The notes below the pieces were generated by a model. That model was not told the DNA's origin. It made no database searches and saw nothing but the letters and a program-made list of their open reading frames with translations. Below are positions 21,362 to 29,668 of a stretch of DNA of 48,167 nt, in pieces. Location of the stretch: positions 1 through 48,167 of the IMG/VR virus record IMGVR_UViG_3300018008_000002. One strand, given 5' to 3'. Source of the DNA: a virus. Each line of letters opens with the position of its first letter. The stretch's first letter is position 1. A program made the position numbers and the translations under genes.

Positions 21362-21522
21362 CACAGCCTCAGATGGCCGAAGAAATAGAGGAGTATCAGG
21401 ATGATGAGCACGACACCAAAGATGCCGATGCCGCCGCCAGTACCCCATTGTCGATTGCCCCAATAGGCACCGCCCCCGCCGAACAGGAGCAAGAGCACAA
21501 CGATCAACAAAATCAATCCCAT
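21361..21522 (-). CDS. DUF3309-like two-helix membrane protein (53 aa)
   Basis: Two membrane helices (GLILLIVVLLLLFGGGGAYW and IFGVVLIILILLYFFG) are joined by a glycine-rich loop with WG repeats. This is the pattern of the small DUF3309 family, common in bacteria. GGAGG lies 6 nt before the ATG. Its presence in a phage lysis region suggests a membrane or holin-accessory role, which is unproven. Confidence 0.65.
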   Translation of the reverse strand: MGLILLIVVLLLLFGGGGAYWGNRQWGTGGGIGIFGVVLIILILLYFFGHLRL

Positions 21523-21533
21523 GATGAGCCTCC

Positions 21534-21794
21534 CTAGATGTTTTTCATTCCCTTGAACGCCTCGTCAACCCGCCGCCGCCATTCTTCCTTTGGGAAAGAT
21601 CGTGCATACAGGAATGCAATTAGCTCGGACATCCCGAATCCCCCACGGCACCAACCGGTTATGAGAGCGTCCTGCGGCCCGCACAGCTCACAGTAAACCT
21701 CGTAGGCTCTCATCGTAACGGCAGTCGGACATCGTGCGCCTTCATGGTCGCGCTTTACTTGGCTCTGAACGGGATGCGTTTCAATTTCAGCCAT
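21534..21794 (-). CDS. Small hypothetical protein with CELC pair (86 aa)
   Basis: It has C-x2-C in VYCELCGP and further Cys residues, then a C-terminal helix. ATG at 21794 is preceded by GGGTGAGGTA; a TTG start 30 bp upstream is unlikely. No family recognised. Confidence 0.55.
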   Translation of the reverse strand: MAEIETHPVQSQVKRDHEGARCPTAVTMRAYEVYCELCGPQDALITGWCRGGFGMSELIAFLYARSFPKEEWRRRVDEAFKGMKNI

Positions 21795-21798
21795 TACC

Positions 21799-21963
21799 TC
21801 ACCCTTTGAGAACCATTGTAACAAACAGCGACAGCATGTAGAACATCAAGCCCGCGGCGACGAGCTTCAAGCGATATGGCTCAACTGGCGGGGGGTATGC
21901 AAACGCTGCGATAGCGAACAGGACGAACGCAAAAAGTACACAAATCAAAACTGCTACTGGCAT
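21799..21963 (-). CDS. Two-pass membrane protein (54 aa)
   Basis: Two hydrophobic segments (residues 2-22 and 35-51) with a short PPPVEPY loop. AAAGGAG is 7 nt before the ATG. It lies in the presumed lysis block and could be a small holin or pinholin. Too short for family assignment. Confidence 0.6.
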   Translation of the reverse strand: MPVAVLICVLFAFVLFAIAAFAYPPPVEPYRLKLVAAGLMFYMLSLFVTMVLKG

Positions 21964-21995
21964 AGGGATTCTCCTTTAATCGAACGATTCTTGAA

Positions 21996-22139
21996 TCAAG
22001 CCGGTCTCTTCTCTGGCTCGGGCCTATCACTCCACCCGCAGTCCGGGCACTCAAAATGGTCATCCTCGCCCGTTCCCTTCCTTAACACGCAGCGGCATCT
22101 TGGACAGGCGCGGACAATCGGCTGAGCGGTCGGGTTCAT
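21996..22139 (-). CDS. Zinc-ribbon protein (47 aa)
   Basis: C-x2-C-x-C (CPRCRC, residues 12-17) and CPDCGW (31-36) form a textbook zinc ribbon of rubredoxin-like spacing. The ATG overlaps the TGA of the upstream gene. A regulator or nucleic-acid binder is possible. Confidence 0.6.
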   Translation of the reverse strand: MNPTAQPIVRACPRCRCVLRKGTGEDDHFECPDCGWSDRPEPEKRPA

Positions 22140-22504
22140 GGCTTCGGCCTTTGCACCGCCTGTATATCAGCTGGAGGGTCGTCGTCCGGTGGCTCCTCTC
22201 GAAATATCGGCTCAGCCTGTCCGCAGTAGTGAATCTCGCCCTTCTTTCCGTGCCAATGGCGCGGGCAATCCTGATCAATTTGATCCTGCCGTGCCGCTCG
22301 CTTGTCTTCGCGCTTCACGAAGTCCGTCATTCTGCCATGGAAGTCTTTCGCTTCCCGCGCCACATCCGAAAGTCCTTCTCTTGTCATCTGCTCGTGCATT
22401 TTTAGTTCGGTGTAGCCGCCTACGAGTCCAACTACAAGGACGCCGATAGTGATAACGCTCATCAAGTCGATGTGCCAAAACCCTTTTGTGTTGCTGTCAG
22501 CCAC
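22136..22504 (-). CDS. Membrane-anchored protein, possible Rz-like spanin (122 aa)
   Basis: One N-terminal membrane segment (residues about 15-31, SVITIGVLVVGLVGGY) is followed by a charged helical domain of 50 residues and a Pro-rich acidic tail. This type II layout resembles inner-membrane spanins, but no partner lipoprotein is adjacent. GTG start at 22504 lies in the loop of a 6-bp hairpin (22496-22511). GGGAGG precedes it. Confidence 0.5.
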   Translation of the reverse strand: MADSNTKGFWHIDLMSVITIGVLVVGLVGGYTELKMHEQMTREGLSDVAREAKDFHGRMTDFVKREDKRAARQDQIDQDCPRHWHGKKGEIHYCGQAEPIFREEPPDDDPPADIQAVQRPKP

Positions 22505-22511
22505 GGCTGAC
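22496..22511 (-). promoter_or_regulatory. Hairpin holding the start codon
   Basis: On the minus strand GTCAGC-CGTG-GCTGAC forms a 6-bp stem with a tetraloop that contains the GTG start codon of the membrane-protein gene. It could delay translation of a lysis protein. Confidence 0.45.
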
Positions 22512-22516
22512 CTCCC

Positions 22517-25500
22517 TTAGTAGCACCAGATGTCGAAGTTGCCTGAAGCTGTGAGCGAACTCGGATGATGAAAATACACGAACCCCCAGTTGGCTGCCGG
22601 ACTGTCGATGTAGAGACTTGTCATCCCGGATGCGATACTGTTGGTCGGCGTGAAGAAGCACCGCGACCCAGGCGCGATCGCGTTGTTCGTGAGTTGGTCA
22701 TAAGCTCCAGTGGTCGTTGTGATCGTCCCCAGGTAGTTCGGACCAGGCCCGTGAAAGAACTGGTATCCTGCCGTCCACGTCCCTCCGAACAGGCTGCCAC
22801 CGTTAGATACATTGAAGAGCCCGCTTGCGGTGACGGAATTTTGAGCAGTATTGAGATTGCTGAAAAAGGCGTAGCCCGTACCGGCATCTACTTCCGGCTG
22901 CCCGGACATGCTCCCCCACACACCACCCGCGTCGAGCAAGAAAACGGCTGTGCATCCTGTAGAGCCTCCAGACCACGGGCAGGCTCCCGAGGCGTGCAGG
23001 TTGCCCTCGACGTGGATAGTCTCGTTGGTCATCCCCGCGTTGGTCGAGGCGCTGGTGTCGGGCGTGCAAAAGGCGTTCGCTCCGGTCGGACTCCCGGAAG
23101 TTCCCGTGTTACAAACGTCCAAATGAAAGCAGGAATCGCCAGGCGATTGCGTCTGGCAGTATTCCGAATAGGTGCTGTGCTCAAAAGAGCATCCCGCGCT
23201 GTTCGACGTGTCGCATTGCAGGGTGAACCCCGCCGTGTTGTTCGACGCTTGGTTGCTGTCGAAAACGTTCCCTTCCTCGAAATAGGCGTTGTCTTCCTGA
23301 AGAATACCGCTCAGGCAGTTCGTGCGCGTGACGTTCCGCACATCCATCCAGGCCGAGTCGAGCATCCAGATACCGACATTGTTTCGCGTACCCCCGGCGC
23401 TTGTGTTGCTCGTGTTGCAGTTGAAGGAAATATCATGGATGTAATTGTTATGCGTGGCAAGGTCGAATCCTGAAACCTGCATCTTGAGCAAGGCAATCCC
23501 TGTGTGCGCGCTCGTGGTCATGATCGTGCTCGCCCTGCCGACGCCCTGGACGTTGCAGGCGCGATTAGTGATAGCAGTCGGCGTTGCGGTCATCAAGTAA
23601 TTCCCGGTGGGAAAGTAAAGAGTCCCGCCGTTGGAATTGCAATAAGCGATGGCCGAATTGATCGCGGTCGTGTCAGATGTGCTCCCGTTGCCTGTAGCCC
23701 CATAGGGAGACGCCTGAACGTTAATCATCTGCCCGCCCGCTCCCGTATAGACGCCGGTGATCTCGAATTTCTCTTGACCCCCGCTCGGATTGGACGGAGT
23801 GATAGCTAGGCCAGTTGAATTCGTTGTGCTGGCGATGAAATCCAAAAGCGATTGCGAAGAATTGTCCGCTCCGTTGGTTTGGAGTTCTACCGAACTTCCC
23901 CCTCCACCTCCTCCACCGCCTCCGCTTCCGCCACCCCCCGCAGACTCTCCTACACAAATGTAGCTCACGGTATCTCCGGAGACCGGATTTCCACTGGTAT
24001 CTGAAACGCCAAAGGTAACTTGGCTACCACTGATATTGGTGATAGTCCCTACAAAGTGGCTTGTGCCCACATCGTCATTGGCGCTGCAAGTGTATGATTC
24101 TGCCGAGGCAAAGACAGAACCTCCCGTGAAGGTTACAGGAGCGCAAGTGCTACCACTGATGCAAGTGTCCCTCACAATTTGATTATTAGGGATAGGGTCG
24201 CTCGCGTGATTGTAGCCAATTGGAGGGAAGGAAGCAGTGCAGGTCCTTGACGCCACATCTCCAATGCAACCGCTACCGTGGGAAGCCAAGTCCGTGCCAG
24301 TGTTGTTTACAATTCCCAAGTGTGTGCTTGAAGCGCTTTGGTAATACTCGCTCCAGAGCCAGATCCCGCGAGACACGTCTTCCCATGAACCAAGTTGGTT
24401 GGTAACGTTAATTTCGTTCACAAAACCCATCATCCGGGGGTTCTGGGTCGTGACCCCCCAACATGCTCCTATTCTGATACCATCTCCCACAGGAGTAGAG
24501 GCAAGCGACGAAAGCTCAGGGGACAAAATAATCACATCTTTCGATCCTTGCAGATCAATAGCCGTCCCCTGTCCTTCCAAGTGGGGATTTACTATGTCCA
24601 GTCCTTCGATATTTCCCCCCGCCTCGATCCCCACGGTCCCACACAGCACACGCTCTGCATTGGCGTGGTTTATAATCATCGGGAACATGAGGTTTAGGGT
24701 ATTCGTCGCAACAGTTGTGACTCTGTTGAATTCAACGTCAGTCGGTCCGGTGTTATCTCCAATCCACACGGGCGTATTTGCCGAACAAGCCGCCCCGCTC
24801 ACAACATTGAGCGTGCTTGCGCCAGCGGTTTGAGCACCGGACACGGTTGTAACTCCCTGTGAAGCTGCCACCGCACCGGAACCGCTATCTGACGCTTGCG
24901 ATCCTATGATGCTCGTGGTATCCACAAGTGTTGGTGAGCCATAGACCGTGGCGTAATTTATCGCAACGCTGGTCATGTAGACGCCAACCACGTTGATGAT
25001 GCTGATATTACTGGCATTCCAAGCCACGCCCCCCGTGATAGGAGCACCTTCCCCAACACAAATTCCACCTGTTCCGTAAGCGCAGAACACATCTTGAATG
25101 GTCTCGTTCCATCCACCAAGCGTTTCTACGCCAATTCCGACATAGTTAGTGGAACTTCCGCCCTCATAGTCAATGCCCGAAACGTGTGCTCTGGGGCAAT
25201 TAAGCAGTTGGATCATTCCAACTCTGCTATTGCGATAATTTATAACTCCCACGTCCCGTATCGTCAAGTCGTAAAGTCCCGAGGAAAAGCTGCCCGCTAG
25301 AATAGGCGGAGTGGATGCGGACAGACTGGATGGTGCGGTTATCAGCGACACTTGTGAGCCAGAACCTATAATGCCAGAACCATTATGCTGAACATTGAAG
25401 CACTGCACATTACAGGTGATGTTGACTGAGCCAAGAAGGAATATCACTGGCTTTCCGCCATCGCTTATCGTGGTTGTGAGCGTAAGCGGAGTTGTGTCGG

Positions 25501-26071
25501 AAAAACAGACCACGCCGCCAGTAGAGCCAAGTGACGCCACCGCCGCATTTATCTGCGCGCCCACATCGGCCCCTGTAAAGGTCGAGGCATCCGCGTTGCA
25601 TTGAAAGTTTCCCGAACCTGAAGGCCCCGGAGGTCCTGGCGGTCCCGCGACTTGTCCTTGAACGTATTTCCACAATTCCTGGTCAATTTCTGTCAGCTTA
25701 TCCAACCCTCGCTCGAAAGTCTTATAGGGGATCGGCATGTTGTCCGTGAAAATGCTCTGTTGAGTAAGAGGCGTGGTCCGCTTCACAACTAGAGCGGCCC
25801 CCGTGGGACACGCGGAGTTCAGCGTGACGCTTCCGCCGTTTTGGTAAGCATTGTTTACGGGTGCGACGGTATAGCTCGTGGAGGCGAGAGTTGTCCCAGC
25901 CTGAATGACGGTCAAGGCCGTGGGATCGCTAATCGGGAACGTGAAAGGGAAAGGCCCCGTGCTACCCGTGCAGGTAAAAGAGACGCTTGTAGTCTGACTG
26001 GTGACGGTAGCGCGCGCCGCAAAGGGCACCCACAGCAACGCCAAAAGCATTAAAGATAAGTGCTTTCTCAT
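22517..26071 (-). CDS. Tail fibre/tailspike with signal peptide and two beta-helix regions (1184 aa)
   Basis: Residues 1-21 (basic start, LSLMLLALLWVPFA core, ARA cleavage-like end) form a clear Sec signal peptide. Residues about 25-145 resemble the T7-fibre N-terminal domain that docks on the tail (FPFTFPISDPTALTVIQ onward). A collagen-like GPPGPPGPSG and a first beta-helix follow. After a poly-glycine linker comes a second pectate-lyase-like helix beginning ASPYGATGNGSTSDTTAINS. By hand count 32 Cys lie after the signal. I chose ATG 26071, with GGAG 5 nt upstream; a GTG at 26077 is the alternative. It probably binds or degrades a host polysaccharide. Confidence 0.85.
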   Translation of the reverse strand: MRKHLSLMLLALLWVPFAARATVTSQTTSVSFTCTGSTGPFPFTFPISDPTALTVIQAGTTLASTSYTVAPVNNAYQNGGSVTLNSACPTGAALVVKRTTPLTQQSIFTDNMPIPYKTFERGLDKLTEIDQELWKYVQGQVAGPPGPPGPSGSGNFQCNADASTFTGADVGAQINAAVASLGSTGGVVCFSDTTPLTLTTTISDGGKPVIFLLGSVNITCNVQCFNVQHNGSGIIGSGSQVSLITAPSSLSASTPPILAGSFSSGLYDLTIRDVGVINYRNSRVGMIQLLNCPRAHVSGIDYEGGSSTNYVGIGVETLGGWNETIQDVFCAYGTGGICVGEGAPITGGVAWNASNISIINVVGVYMTSVAINYATVYGSPTLVDTTSIIGSQASDSGSGAVAASQGVTTVSGAQTAGASTLNVVSGAACSANTPVWIGDNTGPTDVEFNRVTTVATNTLNLMFPMIINHANAERVLCGTVGIEAGGNIEGLDIVNPHLEGQGTAIDLQGSKDVIILSPELSSLASTPVGDGIRIGACWGVTTQNPRMMGFVNEINVTNQLGSWEDVSRGIWLWSEYYQSASSTHLGIVNNTGTDLASHGSGCIGDVASRTCTASFPPIGYNHASDPIPNNQIVRDTCISGSTCAPVTFTGGSVFASAESYTCSANDDVGTSHFVGTITNISGSQVTFGVSDTSGNPVSGDTVSYICVGESAGGGGSGGGGGGGGGSSVELQTNGADNSSQSLLDFIASTTNSTGLAITPSNPSGGQEKFEITGVYTGAGGQMINVQASPYGATGNGSTSDTTAINSAIAYCNSNGGTLYFPTGNYLMTATPTAITNRACNVQGVGRASTIMTTSAHTGIALLKMQVSGFDLATHNNYIHDISFNCNTSNTSAGGTRNNVGIWMLDSAWMDVRNVTRTNCLSGILQEDNAYFEEGNVFDSNQASNNTAGFTLQCDTSNSAGCSFEHSTYSEYCQTQSPGDSCFHLDVCNTGTSGSPTGANAFCTPDTSASTNAGMTNETIHVEGNLHASGACPWSGGSTGCTAVFLLDAGGVWGSMSGQPEVDAGTGYAFFSNLNTAQNSVTASGLFNVSNGGSLFGGTWTAGYQFFHGPGPNYLGTITTTTGAYDQLTNNAIAPGSRCFFTPTNSIASGMTSLYIDSPAANWGFVYFHHPSSLTASGNFDIWCY

Positions 26072-26073
26072 AT

Positions 26074-26946
26074 TCACTCCACGTAGAACACAGCCGTCAA
26101 TCCCGATGCCGAGCCCATCAGAGAAATGTTGGTGCCATCAACCGCCGTCCACCAGATGTTTCCAGCGGAGGTCATAGATGGAATGATTACGGTTGGGACG
26201 TGGTTCAAAGTATGAGCCACCTTCCACGGCTTGATTGGCTTAGGCGAGATCACTTTCAACGCAAGCAACGTCACCGCTGGTGCAACTGGCGTGGTGGCTG
26301 TTGTGGTAAACGATAGATCACTCCCGTAGCTCGTGCCCACACTATTTGTTGCGAAAGCCCGATAGTAATAGAGCGTGCTCGGAGTTAGGCTAGATAAAGA
26401 GCTTGTAAAAGGCGTAGCCGTGCCGTCAGATGTGCAAGGTGTCGTTGGATTGGCCGTCGTCGCATAGCAGACGCCCTCAGATGTCACCGATGCGCCACCG
26501 TTGGAACTGACTACGCCGCCGGAACTGGCACTGGTCGATGTGATGCTAGTAGCGGTCGTGGTTGTGACGGTGGGCGCGCTAGAACCGCTGGGCGCACTCC
26601 ACGTCACCACGACTGACGAAGTTGGTGTTGCGCTGGCTTCGCTGGAATACTGGCTCTCCGATGTAGCGTAATAGCACCCCGTCCCGCATGAGACCCCGGC
26701 AAATGCGGTCACCACGTAGTAGTAGGTTACGCCATGCGTGACCGAGTTGTCCGTGTACGAGCAACAGGCAACCGGGCCTACGTTTCCCGGAGGGTCGCCA
26801 AGACTGCCTGTCCAGTTCAATCGTGTGTAAGGCCCGCCTGACGTAGTGCTGCGATAGACGTTGTATCCAACGGTTGGGGAAACGGCGTCGAGTCTCGCGC
26901 CCGAAATCAGAAGTAGCACGATGATGCCTTTTGCAATCCACCTCAT
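26074..26946 (-). CDS. Secreted fibronectin-III-like tail protein (290 aa)
   Basis: A signal peptide (residues 1-21, AKGIIVLLLISGARLDA) is followed by two FN3-like domains: about 25-110 (GYNVYRSTTSGGPYT, then TYYYVVTAF) and about 125-210 (VTTTTATSI onward, ending LYYYRAFATNSVG). A C-terminal 70-residue domain contains a NIWWTAVDGTNISL stretch. Six Cys follow the signal by hand count. GGAGG precedes the ATG; start overlaps the luxR-type stop. It probably decorates the tail or aids adhesion. Confidence 0.75.
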   Translation of the reverse strand: MRWIAKGIIVLLLISGARLDAVSPTVGYNVYRSTTSGGPYTRLNWTGSLGDPPGNVGPVACCSYTDNSVTHGVTYYYVVTAFAGVSCGTGCYYATSESQYSSEASATPTSSVVVTWSAPSGSSAPTVTTTTATSITSTSASSGGVVSSNGGASVTSEGVCYATTANPTTPCTSDGTATPFTSSLSSLTPSTLYYYRAFATNSVGTSYGSDLSFTTTATTPVAPAVTLLALKVISPKPIKPWKVAHTLNHVPTVIIPSMTSAGNIWWTAVDGTNISLMGSASGLTAVFYVE

Positions 26947-27164
26947 ATCTCATTCCTCCAAACCGCCCGAGCCAATAAGACTCGCTCGTTGTAATCAGGG
27001 TTTAGAAATCCTTTCCCTCTTTGGGTTCTGGCATAGACCTCGGCCAGATGATTCTTCACAGTCTGCTGGGCGATCCTGAGTTTAAGAGCGATACACTCAT
27101 TGGTCAATCCTTCTCCGACCATCTGGGCGATCTTTTTCTGTCGAACGCTGAGTATCTTCGCCAT
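26943..27164 (-). CDS. Solo LuxR/GerE-type HTH regulator (73 aa)
   Basis: Residues 3-48 (LSVRQKKIAQMVGEGLTN, then IALKLRIAQQTVKNHLAEVY) match the LuxR C-terminal DNA-binding domain: the TNECIA helix and the TVKNHL recognition helix. No receiver or autoinducer domain is present. ATG at 27164 follows a 14-codon frame whose stop is 7 nt upstream. It lies inside the receptor-binding operon and may regulate late genes or host genes. NarL/GerE-like single-domain regulators are known in bacteria but I know few in phage tail cassettes. Confidence 0.82.
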   Translation of the reverse strand: MAKILSVRQKKIAQMVGEGLTNECIALKLRIAQQTVKNHLAEVYARTQRGKGFLNPDYNERVLLARAVWRNEI

Positions 27165-27171
27165 GACGTTT

Positions 27172-27216
27172 TCACCATCGCCTCTCAATCAGGCCGTCAA
27201 TCGGGCGCGTTCCCAT
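27172..27216 (-). CDS. 14-codon leader minigene
   Basis: A strong AGGAGG ribosome site lies 4 nt before an ATG that opens a 14-aa frame (MGTRPIDGLIERRW), ending 7 nt before the luxR-type ATG. The luxR gene has no ribosome site of its own this good, so translation may be coupled. It could also be a chance frame. Confidence 0.35.
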   Translation of the reverse strand: MGTRPIDGLIERRW

Positions 27217-27289
27217 CCGTCCTCCTGCCTCTCGCGGTTGAATCACCCCTAGAACAGCCACGGATGGCTGCGCACGAAGGCCAAATCGC

Positions 27290-29668
27290 CTATTGAATAA
27301 ACGCAAATCCCTTCGCTGCCAAAGACGGAGCATTCTGAAAACTGCCACCTTTCCAATTCCCGACATAGGCATTCGACGTGGCGGTTGTAGGATTCACCAG
27401 CAATCCTGGGGAGCCGCCGACGATATCGTAGTCAGGGGTTAAAGTTTTGGCGATTAAGCCGCCTATGGTGCCCGAGCAACCAAGCGTCGCCGAGCATTGA
27501 TAAACATAAATATTTCCCCCGACAATCGCTGCGGTCAACGTATCGCCCACATTTACGGTAATGGAAGGCAAGGGCGGGGACGAGGTTAGTCGCGTGAAAA
27601 GCGTTCCGATCTTTTTATAAATGACTAGGAGCGCAGGACTCCCCGTGCTGCCAGTCCAGTAAATTTGATATGCAGCATAACCCCCTGTCATTGCTCGCAG
27701 GTCAAGCCCTACGACGGAGCTTGCCGCGCACGCATCAACGGTGATTTGGGACCACTGGTCGGTGGGCCAAGTAATCGCGCTGTAGTAGCTGTCGCAATTA
27801 TCACCCGCTATCGAGCATGTGACTTCGTGCGACACGATTTGGGCGCTGGTATAGCCCGAAGCGGACGAAAGCTGCGTCCAGTTTGCGCCTAACGATCCGT
27901 CAGCACGGGCGAAATTGTCGCTGGCAAGGGTATTAAGGTTTGCGTTCGAGAATGGAATGGGAACATCGTTCACACCCTCATAGCCAGAGACAAGCTGTTG
28001 GAAGTTGTAACCGGAGGCCACTGCCAGATTTACAGTGTAAGCTGCTCCCCCGTCACCCTGTGTGCTTGCTGAGAAGAACATGTAGCAGTTCCCAAGTGCC
28101 GCCGGACAGATAACATCCTGGTCGGCCACTTGCCCGTTAGCTTGTCCGACTCCCTCACTTAGCTGGGTGCGGTAGAAAATCTCAGAGGGAAATTCCGTCC
28201 ATGGCCCCGTAAGGCTGGAGCTTATGATTCGACCGAAATCATTTGGCAGGGTCGCGTTATCTGTGGTCGGAGTATAAGGAGGCACTAACGTGGTATAGCC
28301 GTAGTAAACGCTACCCACCTGTCCATAGGAGGAATTGCCCGAGAAAAACGGAATGGTCGGCGGCGCAGTCGTATTGGCGGCCCAGGTGATGCCATCGGAG
28401 GACGTAGCCAAGTTGCTACCCACGACGATGTTGGAGCCATTGTCTTGGCCGTTATAATACCCATACCAAGTTCCGCTGACGATGTTTAGTACGTTAAGCT
28501 GGCAGACCGAGCAGGTCGTGCTGCTGCTGTCCCACGAGTTCCCGTCAGGCACAATGGTAGCTGATTTTACCTTTGTCCATGTTCCGCCCAGCGATGAAGC
28601 CGTCCACACATCAATTTGCCGCGCGTAATCCCCTTGGGAATTATAGGCGTAGTAGGTCGAGCCATTCTGATAGACTCGGTTTCCCCATGCTCCCGCAATC
28701 ACTGGATTGCTGCCGCCATTTGTACAGGCCATGGGCAGAGTAGTGGTACATTCGGCATAGTTTACGCCCACAGGCGCATTCGCAGGGCCGCTCGTATAAA
28801 GCAGTCCAAAGCACGGACTGGAGATGATCGCACAGCCGCTCGCTAAATAGAAGGCATTCGGCTGCTCGGGATGCGCGTATGCTCCGCTGCCAGGATCGGA
28901 AAGCAAGACACCTTCATCAACCCAGGCGTTGAAGTTCGACGGAGCGGGGAGGCCAGTAATGGCAAGGGAAACGCTCGCAAAAGGAACGCTCGAGGTGTTA
29001 TTACCCGCGGTCGGAGTGATAGGTGCTGCGGTGGCTTGGGAGAAATACTCAATGTTGGCTCCATAGACGGCTGTAAAGGCGTTGGGGCTTGTCCCAGCAG
29101 TCATGGCCCCCCCACTGGCCCCAACCGCGAATCCCAAGATGAGATCGCCGTTATGCGATGGGCTTACCTGTGTGAGTGTGATGCAGTTTGCTCCCGACGC
29201 GCCTCCGGTCTGATTCGCCTGACCGCTGTACCCACTGCCGAGACCGCCATCTATAGCAGCCGTTCCCCCGTAGGCATAGTAGAATTCCGCCGCCCAGGTT
29301 GCATCATTGGCGTGTCCAGTAGTCCCATGCACCGTCACCTGATTGCTGGCGGTAGTATGGGTATTGATGGCATACCAGACCTCCATCGAAATGGCGTTGC
29401 TGCCCGCGCCAAGAAGCCCTTTACCGGAGTCATAGTAAATGTTCCCTGCCGTGTCCGTAGGAACTTGAGCAAAAGCCGTATTGCCGTTTTGGACCGCATG
29501 GACAACGATGATGCTCCCTGGAGTCAAGGCGTTGGCAAAAGCGGCAGTAGTGCAGGACGTTGGCGTCGCGCAGGACGTATTGCTCCCTTGGTTATATTTC
29601 TGCCAGGTAGCGCAAAACGCCGAACTGGACAGCATAAGGCCAAGAATGAACAAAATCGGTTTCTTCAT
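27290..29668 (-). CDS. Secreted tail protein with beta-propeller and lectin-like domains (792 aa)
   Basis: A Sec signal (KKPILFILGLMLSSSAFC, cleavage near AFCATW) starts the protein. An N-terminal beta domain (to about 230) is followed by a repeated pattern of strands around residues 260-560 (GNRVYQNGSTYYAYNS, WTASSLGGTWTKV, SYGQVGSVYYGYTT) like the blades of GH43/GH32-type propellers. The C-terminal 200 residues start DNFARADGSLGANWT, typical of lectin-like sandwich domains. 16 Cys in close pairs follow the signal. ATG at 29668 is coupled to the upstream gene. It may be a glycan-binding or glycan-cleaving tail protein. Confidence 0.75.
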   Translation of the reverse strand: MKKPILFILGLMLSSSAFCATWQKYNQGSNTSCATPTSCTTAAFANALTPGSIIVVHAVQNGNTAFAQVPTDTAGNIYYDSGKGLLGAGSNAISMEVWYAINTHTTASNQVTVHGTTGHANDATWAAEFYYAYGGTAAIDGGLGSGYSGQANQTGGASGANCITLTQVSPSHNGDLILGFAVGASGGAMTAGTSPNAFTAVYGANIEYFSQATAAPITPTAGNNTSSVPFASVSLAITGLPAPSNFNAWVDEGVLLSDPGSGAYAHPEQPNAFYLASGCAIISSPCFGLLYTSGPANAPVGVNYAECTTTLPMACTNGGSNPVIAGAWGNRVYQNGSTYYAYNSQGDYARQIDVWTASSLGGTWTKVKSATIVPDGNSWDSSSTTCSVCQLNVLNIVSGTWYGYYNGQDNGSNIVVGSNLATSSDGITWAANTTAPPTIPFFSGNSSYGQVGSVYYGYTTLVPPYTPTTDNATLPNDFGRIISSSLTGPWTEFPSEIFYRTQLSEGVGQANGQVADQDVICPAALGNCYMFFSASTQGDGGAAYTVNLAVASGYNFQQLVSGYEGVNDVPIPFSNANLNTLASDNFARADGSLGANWTQLSSASGYTSAQIVSHEVTCSIAGDNCDSYYSAITWPTDQWSQITVDACAASSVVGLDLRAMTGGYAAYQIYWTGSTGSPALLVIYKKIGTLFTRLTSSPPLPSITVNVGDTLTAAIVGGNIYVYQCSATLGCSGTIGGLIAKTLTPDYDIVGGSPGLLVNPTTATSNAYVGNWKGGSFQNAPSLAAKGFAFIQ

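Noticed and set aside
22565-23473. 302-aa plus-strand frame opposite the large fibre gene
   Set aside because: It lies within the coding of the secreted fibre on the other strand and has no family features.
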